This document shows, one piece after another, positions 36,018-39,349 of a stretch of DNA of 39,349 bases (positions are counted from its first letter, which is position 1; each line of letters starts with the position of its first letter). The stretch covers positions 1 through 39,349 of the forward strand of contig SVIY01000006.1 in the NCBI GenBank assembly GCA_015069265.1. Reading direction: 5' to 3'. Below the pieces are notes generated by a model, which made no database searches, was not told where the DNA came from, and saw nothing but the letters and a program-made list of their open reading frames with translations. The translations under genes were made by a program, and so were the position numbers. Source of the stretch: Clostridiales bacterium. Its GTDB lineage: Bacteria > Bacillota > Clostridia > Christensenellales > Borkfalkiaceae.

Positions 36018-36105
36018 GAGCCTCCCCCTGCTTGCTTCTAACCCCTTAAAATGTTCGCGTCTCGCACCTTGTCTTGCTTGTTTCTAACCCTCCAAAATGT
36101 TTATG
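36018..36105. repeat. intergenic repeat block related to the 2.7-2.9 kb block
   Basis: gagcctccccctgcttgcttctaacccc versus gagcctccccacgcttgcaactaaatcg at 2883; internal near-repeat ttgcttctaaccccttaaaatgtt / ttgtttctaaccctccaaaatgtt. Confidence 0.65.
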
Positions 36106-36209
36106 ATGAATCCTTGTGTTGCATATAACTTGGCGTGTGCAAATTTAAAATTCGGTATTTACAAAAAGCTATATCTATGTTATAATCAAAAAAACGCATA
36201 GAGGTGCTT

Positions 36210-36647
36210 ATGGGAAAGGGTGATATTGCTAGAGAAAATTTTAAGACCGGACTGAACTGTGCTCAAGCCGTGCTTTTAGCGTTTAGTGATGAAATCGGGA
36301 TAGAGGAGCAAGAATTAAGTAAGCTCATTATAGGTTTTGGGGGAGGTTTTGCTAGGCAACGTTACGTTTGCGGTGCGGTGTCGGGCATGACCGCAGTTTT
36401 GGGAAGCCTTTTGTCCGACGGAAAAGATAAACTTGCTATCTATAAAATAGTCAAAGAGGCAATGGATAAGTTTAGCGGGCAGACGGGGTCGGTTATATGC
36501 GCGGAGCTTCTAGATAGCGAGACGTTAAAGGATAAGTCAATCGTTCCCGAAGAGCGAACGGAAAAGTACTATAAAAAACGTCCGTGTGCAGAACTTTGTG
36601 CGCTAGCGGGCACAATTACAGAAGAACTTATAAAAAAATACAAATAA
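36210..36647 (+). CDS. C_GCAxxG_C_C family putative redox protein
   Basis: NCAQAVLLAFSDEIG, FGGGFARQRYVCGAVSGMTAVLG, RPCAELCALAG; ATG 36210 with agaggtg SD. Confidence 0.85.
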   Translation: MGKGDIARENFKTGLNCAQAVLLAFSDEIGIEEQELSKLIIGFGGGFARQRYVCGAVSGMTAVLGSLLSDGKDKLAIYKIVKEAMDKFSGQTGSVICAELLDSETLKDKSIVPEERTEKYYKKRPCAELCALAGTITEELIKKYK

Positions 36648-36672
36648 AGCAAACTAATCAAGGAGGGAAAAT

Positions 36673-37089
36673 ATGGATAATTTACAAGAAAAAGTTGTAG
36701 AAGTTAACGAAGAAGTTATACAAGAACAGCCTAAAAAGGCAAAAAAGACTTCGCTTATAGTACTTGGTGTGATTGCAGTGGTTACCTTTTTAACTATAGC
36801 GATATTAAGCACCATTATGACGATTGACGCGTTAAGTACGTACAAGGCGAGCGGTGGTAACGGCTGGCAAGGACTTGGAGTGGCGCTAATATTTGTCTTG
36901 CTTTTGGCTTATGGAACGCTTGCAAACCTCGTGCCTATCGGCGTTTCTATTGCAGGAATTATAGTTTCTAGTAAAAAGAGAAAGAAATGGGGAACGAGCA
37001 AACTCTGGATTGTTGGATTTATTCTAACCCTCGTTCTTCCTATCGTAGTCGAGGCAATAAATTTAGTACTGCTCATAACAACCGTATAA
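36673..37089 (+). CDS. hypothetical membrane protein
   Basis: 138 aa, three hydrophobic segments, SD aaggaggg. Confidence 0.7.
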   Translation: MDNLQEKVVEVNEEVIQEQPKKAKKTSLIVLGVIAVVTFLTIAILSTIMTIDALSTYKASGGNGWQGLGVALIFVLLLAYGTLANLVPIGVSIAGIIVSSKKRKKWGTSKLWIVGFILTLVLPIVVEAINLVLLITTV

Positions 37090-37090
37090 A

Positions 37091-37117
37091 AAAAGGCTTC
37101 CAAACGGAAGCCTTTTT
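37091..37117. terminator. bidirectional terminator
   Basis: AAAAGGCTTCC aaac GGAAGCCTTTTT. Confidence 0.9.
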
Positions 37118-37131
37118 CATTTGCTAATTGG

Positions 37132-38283
37132 TTAATCGAGATTTTCTGAAAGTTTATTTATTTCTCTATTGAAACTCTTTGACGAAAGAATAACGATACC
37201 CATAACCACAACGAGCGCGATGTCGATAAATACGTACGAGTTATAAGCGAGGCTGTACGCCCAGAAGTTCGTTGCGCCCGAATCTGCAGCATATGCGCCG
37301 AACGCGAACACGCCCGATAAAACGTGGCACAAAAATCTGAATGCACCCGCGATACAAGCGCTTAAAGCGAACTTTAATTGAGGTGCTTTCTTCAATACGT
37401 TCATGCTGGAGAGAAGTCCGCCAAAGCATACCATAGAGAACGCGATGGGATAGTCGAGCAAGAACTGTGCAGGGTGGATAAGCCACGGGTCTTGTATTGC
37501 TTGAAGCATTCCGTATAAGAGACCTACGAGCAAGCCTTTTTTGATACCGTATATGTATGCGAATAAGGTTACGGGCAAGAGTGAAACGAGGGTTACCGAG
37601 CCACCCGTCGGCATATCCCAAAGTTTAATATAGGATAATGCAAACGAAAGCGCAACGCAAATTCCTGCAATAGCAATGCAGTGGGTGTCGAAGGGCTTTT
37701 TGTCCTTTCTTCCAACGATAAATGCGATTGCAATCGTGATAGCTACTACAATTCCTGCAGAAATATAGAGCATAGTGGGGTTGAGTTTGCCGTATTCGGG
37801 GTCGGTATAATATCCGTCGCCCAAAATATTGTTGGAGTGATAAACTCCCATAAGAACGAGCGTGATGATTAGGAATACCGCTAATATTATTCCGTAAACA
37901 ATGCAATACTTCTTTACGCCCGTGAGCTTTTTCTTGAGCATAACGAAAAGCACGATACCGCCAACGAGTGCGATTAAAAGAGTGCAGAGCACGGGGATAA
38001 AGACGTATGAAACAACGTCGAGGCTCACCCAATTATCTTCAAGATAAGCCGTGCTATACTTTTTGCAAATTTCAAGGACAAGAAGAGTTATCCCTAAAAT
38101 CAATGCGAATAAAGTAAAGCTAATAAGTCCTGCTTTTGCAAATTTTCCTAAATACTTTTTGTCTAGGAACAGAACGATTAGTGTGGTTAGAAGCAGTGCG
38201 GAAAGAAAGCCGATAGTCAGCCACTTCGCAACAGGCTCAAACCTATCCACCGCATAGGTGGATGAGAGTAAGTTAAACAACAT
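37132..38283 (-). CDS. thiT: ThiT/YuaJ-like thiamine ECF transporter substrate-binding protein with N-terminal membrane extension
   Basis: C-terminal half SYIKLWDMPTGGSVTLVSLLPVTLFAYIYGIKKGLLVGLLYGMLQAIQDPWLIHPAQFLLDYPIAF is ThiT-like; TPP riboswitch upstream; ATG 38283 with aaggagg SD. Confidence 0.88.
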   Translation of the reverse strand: MLFNLLSSTYAVDRFEPVAKWLTIGFLSALLLTTLIVLFLDKKYLGKFAKAGLISFTLFALILGITLLVLEICKKYSTAYLEDNWVSLDVVSYVFIPVLCTLLIALVGGIVLFVMLKKKLTGVKKYCIVYGIILAVFLIITLVLMGVYHSNNILGDGYYTDPEYGKLNPTMLYISAGIVVAITIAIAFIVGRKDKKPFDTHCIAIAGICVALSFALSYIKLWDMPTGGSVTLVSLLPVTLFAYIYGIKKGLLVGLLYGMLQAIQDPWLIHPAQFLLDYPIAFSMVCFGGLLSSMNVLKKAPQLKFALSACIAGAFRFLCHVLSGVFAFGAYAADSGATNFWAYSLAYNSYVFIDIALVVVMGIVILSSKSFNREINKLSENLD

Positions 38284-38308
38284 AAATCCTCCTTCTATTC
38301 GCTGTGAT

Positions 38309-38338
38309 GCAAAAAACGCTCCCGTTTGGGAGCGTTTA
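38309..38338 (-). terminator. expression-platform terminator of TPP riboswitch
   Basis: Minus strand AAACGCTCCC aaac GGGAGCGTTTTTT. Confidence 0.85.
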
Positions 38339-38349
38339 AAGACTAATAA

Positions 38350-38425
38350 AAAGCATTTTCCTTCAAGCATTACCTTGCGGATTCAATGGTATAATCTCAG
38401 CCGAAACGGCACCCATAGCGAATAA
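38350..38425 (-). ncRNA. TPP riboswitch (THI element)
   Basis: Minus strand TATGGGTGCCGTTTCGGCTGAGATTATACCATTGAATCCGCAAGGTAATGCTTGAAGGAAAATG matches THI-box blocks GGGTGCC, GGCTGAGA, ACC, GGTAATGC, GGAA. Confidence 0.95.
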
Positions 38426-38463
38426 TTAAATTTTGATATCACAATAATATCACATCTAATCTA

Positions 38464-38492
38464 TTGCGTCAAGCAAAAAATTGTGATAAAAT
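38464..38492 (+). promoter_or_regulatory. probable promoter of HD hydrolase
   Basis: TTGCGT - 17 nt - TAAAAT. Confidence 0.4.
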
Positions 38493-38529
38493 GTATTTCC
38501 CTTAAAAAAACAATTGGGAGGAAAGATAA

Positions 38530-39105
38530 ATGTATAAATTTTTTGCCTTCTTAAACAGAATGAAATATATTAAACGTTGGTCGCTCATGCGCTCGGTAAG
38601 AGAGGAAAATATTATGGAGCATAGCCAACAGGTAGCGGTTATCGCACACGCGCTCGCGTTAATAAACAATAAAATATACGGAAAAAGCGTCGATATAAGC
38701 AAGGTCGTTATGCTCGCGCAATATCACGAGGTGAGCGAGGTTATAACAGGGGACTTGCCCACGCCCATTAAATACTTTAACCCCGAAATCAAATCGGCGT
38801 ATAAAGATTTGGAAAAGCACGCGTCCGAAAGACTTATAAACATGCTCCCCACAGAACTTAAAGACGAGTATAATCAATATATACTTCCCGAAACTGATAG
38901 CGAGGAGTATAAAATAGTTAAGTGTGCGGACAGACTTTCCGCTTACCTTAAATGCGTGGAGGAGGTAAAGGCTGGCAACTCCGAGTTCAAGAAAGCAAAA
39001 ACCTCAATCGGAAACGAACTCAAAAACCTAAAAAGGCAAGACGTGGACTACTATTTGAGGGAGTTCGCACCCGCTTTTGAGCTCGCTTTAGACGAGCTTG
39101 ATTAA
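38530..39105 (+). CDS. YfbR-like HD-domain hydrolase (possible 5'-deoxynucleotidase)
   Basis: MKYIKRWSLMRSVREENIMEHSQQVAVIAHALA...QYHEVSEVITGDLPTPIKYFN. Confidence 0.88.
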   Translation: MYKFFAFLNRMKYIKRWSLMRSVREENIMEHSQQVAVIAHALALINNKIYGKSVDISKVVMLAQYHEVSEVITGDLPTPIKYFNPEIKSAYKDLEKHASERLINMLPTELKDEYNQYILPETDSEEYKIVKCADRLSAYLKCVEEVKAGNSEFKKAKTSIGNELKNLKRQDVDYYLREFAPAFELALDELD

Positions 39106-39128
39106 TTTTTGTGCAACTTGCACAAAAA
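39106..39128. repeat. perfect 11-bp inverted repeat with 1-bp centre
   Basis: TTTTTGTGCAA C TTGCACAAAAA. Confidence 0.9.
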
Positions 39129-39155
39129 CAGTGGTGTAAATTATCGTTAAAACAG

Positions 39156-39184
39156 TTGAAATTTTTGTTTAAATAGTGTAAAAT
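39156..39184 (+). promoter_or_regulatory. probable promoter of ABC ATPase gene
   Basis: TTGAAA - 17 nt - TAAAAT. Confidence 0.5.
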
Positions 39185-39227
39185 ATAATAGAAATTAAAG
39201 GTCGCAAAAGCGACGTGGAGGAAAATT

Positions 39228-39349
39228 ATGGCAAGTTTAAACCTTAAAAACATTTACAAGATTTATCCGTCGGGCGTAACCGCAGTTACCGACTTTAATC
39301 TTGACATTGAAGACAAAGAGTTTATCGTATTCGTAGGACCTTCAGGTTG
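39228..39349 (+). CDS. ABC transporter ATP-binding protein (MsmX/UgpC-like), partial 5' end
   Basis: MASLNLKNIYKIYPSGVTAVTDFNLDIEDKEFIVFVGPSG... runs off the window; SD ggagga. Confidence 0.88.
   Translation, partial: MASLNLKNIYKIYPSGVTAVTDFNLDIEDKEFIVFVGPSG

Noticed and set aside
39106-39128. Intrinsic terminator of the HD gene
   Set aside because: No U-tract after the stem on either strand; polarity is T-stem-A.
1-39349. Prophage, ICE, transposon, toxin-antitoxin or restriction/defence island
   Set aside because: No integrase, transposase, phage structural, nuclease or toxin domains recognised; both XRE genes lack a toxin-like partner.
1-39349. tRNA or rRNA genes
   Set aside because: No cloverleaf with GTTCGANNC-type T-arm and CCA context or rRNA-like sequence seen in intergenic gaps; a tRNAscan/Infernal run would be decisive.

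Overview
The window looks like low-to-mid GC Firmicutes/Clostridia chromosome (taxonomy inferred from synteny and sporulation genes). It is mostly housekeeping. In order it carries: truncated transketolase (-), proS, a membrane protein, mnmE, a LysR regulator, uppP, mscL, a small XRE regulator, mgtE (-) behind an M-box riboswitch, a PH-like membrane protein (-), an aconitase-family hydratase, the yqfC-yqfD-pgpH-ybeY-era-yqzL-recO cluster, ppdK, a 1074-aa glycoside-hydrolase-like orphan, alr, rsmD-coaD with convergent ylbJ (-), rarA, tex, a Gfo/Idh/MocA-nagA-nagB operon, an XRE regulator (-) divergent from a BspA-like LRR lipoprotein, a ~720-bp structured noncoding region, a C_GCAxxG_C_C protein, a membrane protein, a thiT-like transporter (-) behind a TPP riboswitch, a YfbR-like HD hydrolase, and the 5' end of a sugar-ABC ATPase. 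The most interesting signals are: (1) a noncoding locus at 35.64-36.1 kb with three exact TTGTCGAA (Spo0A-box-like) sites, a promoter-like element and two diverged copies of a terminator hairpin with a base-pair-preserving change; (2) two small XRE loci that share one architecture, a perfect TTGACA-17-TATAAT promoter pointing away from the regulator with a palindrome filling its spacer, one of which drives only a predicted ~60-nt transcript; (3) the large GH-like orphan bracketed by two related terminator segments; (4) a perfect 21-bp fold-back palindrome at base 1 that truncates transketolase and is probably an assembly or chimera artefact. No tRNA, rRNA, CRISPR, phage or transposase gene was recognised.
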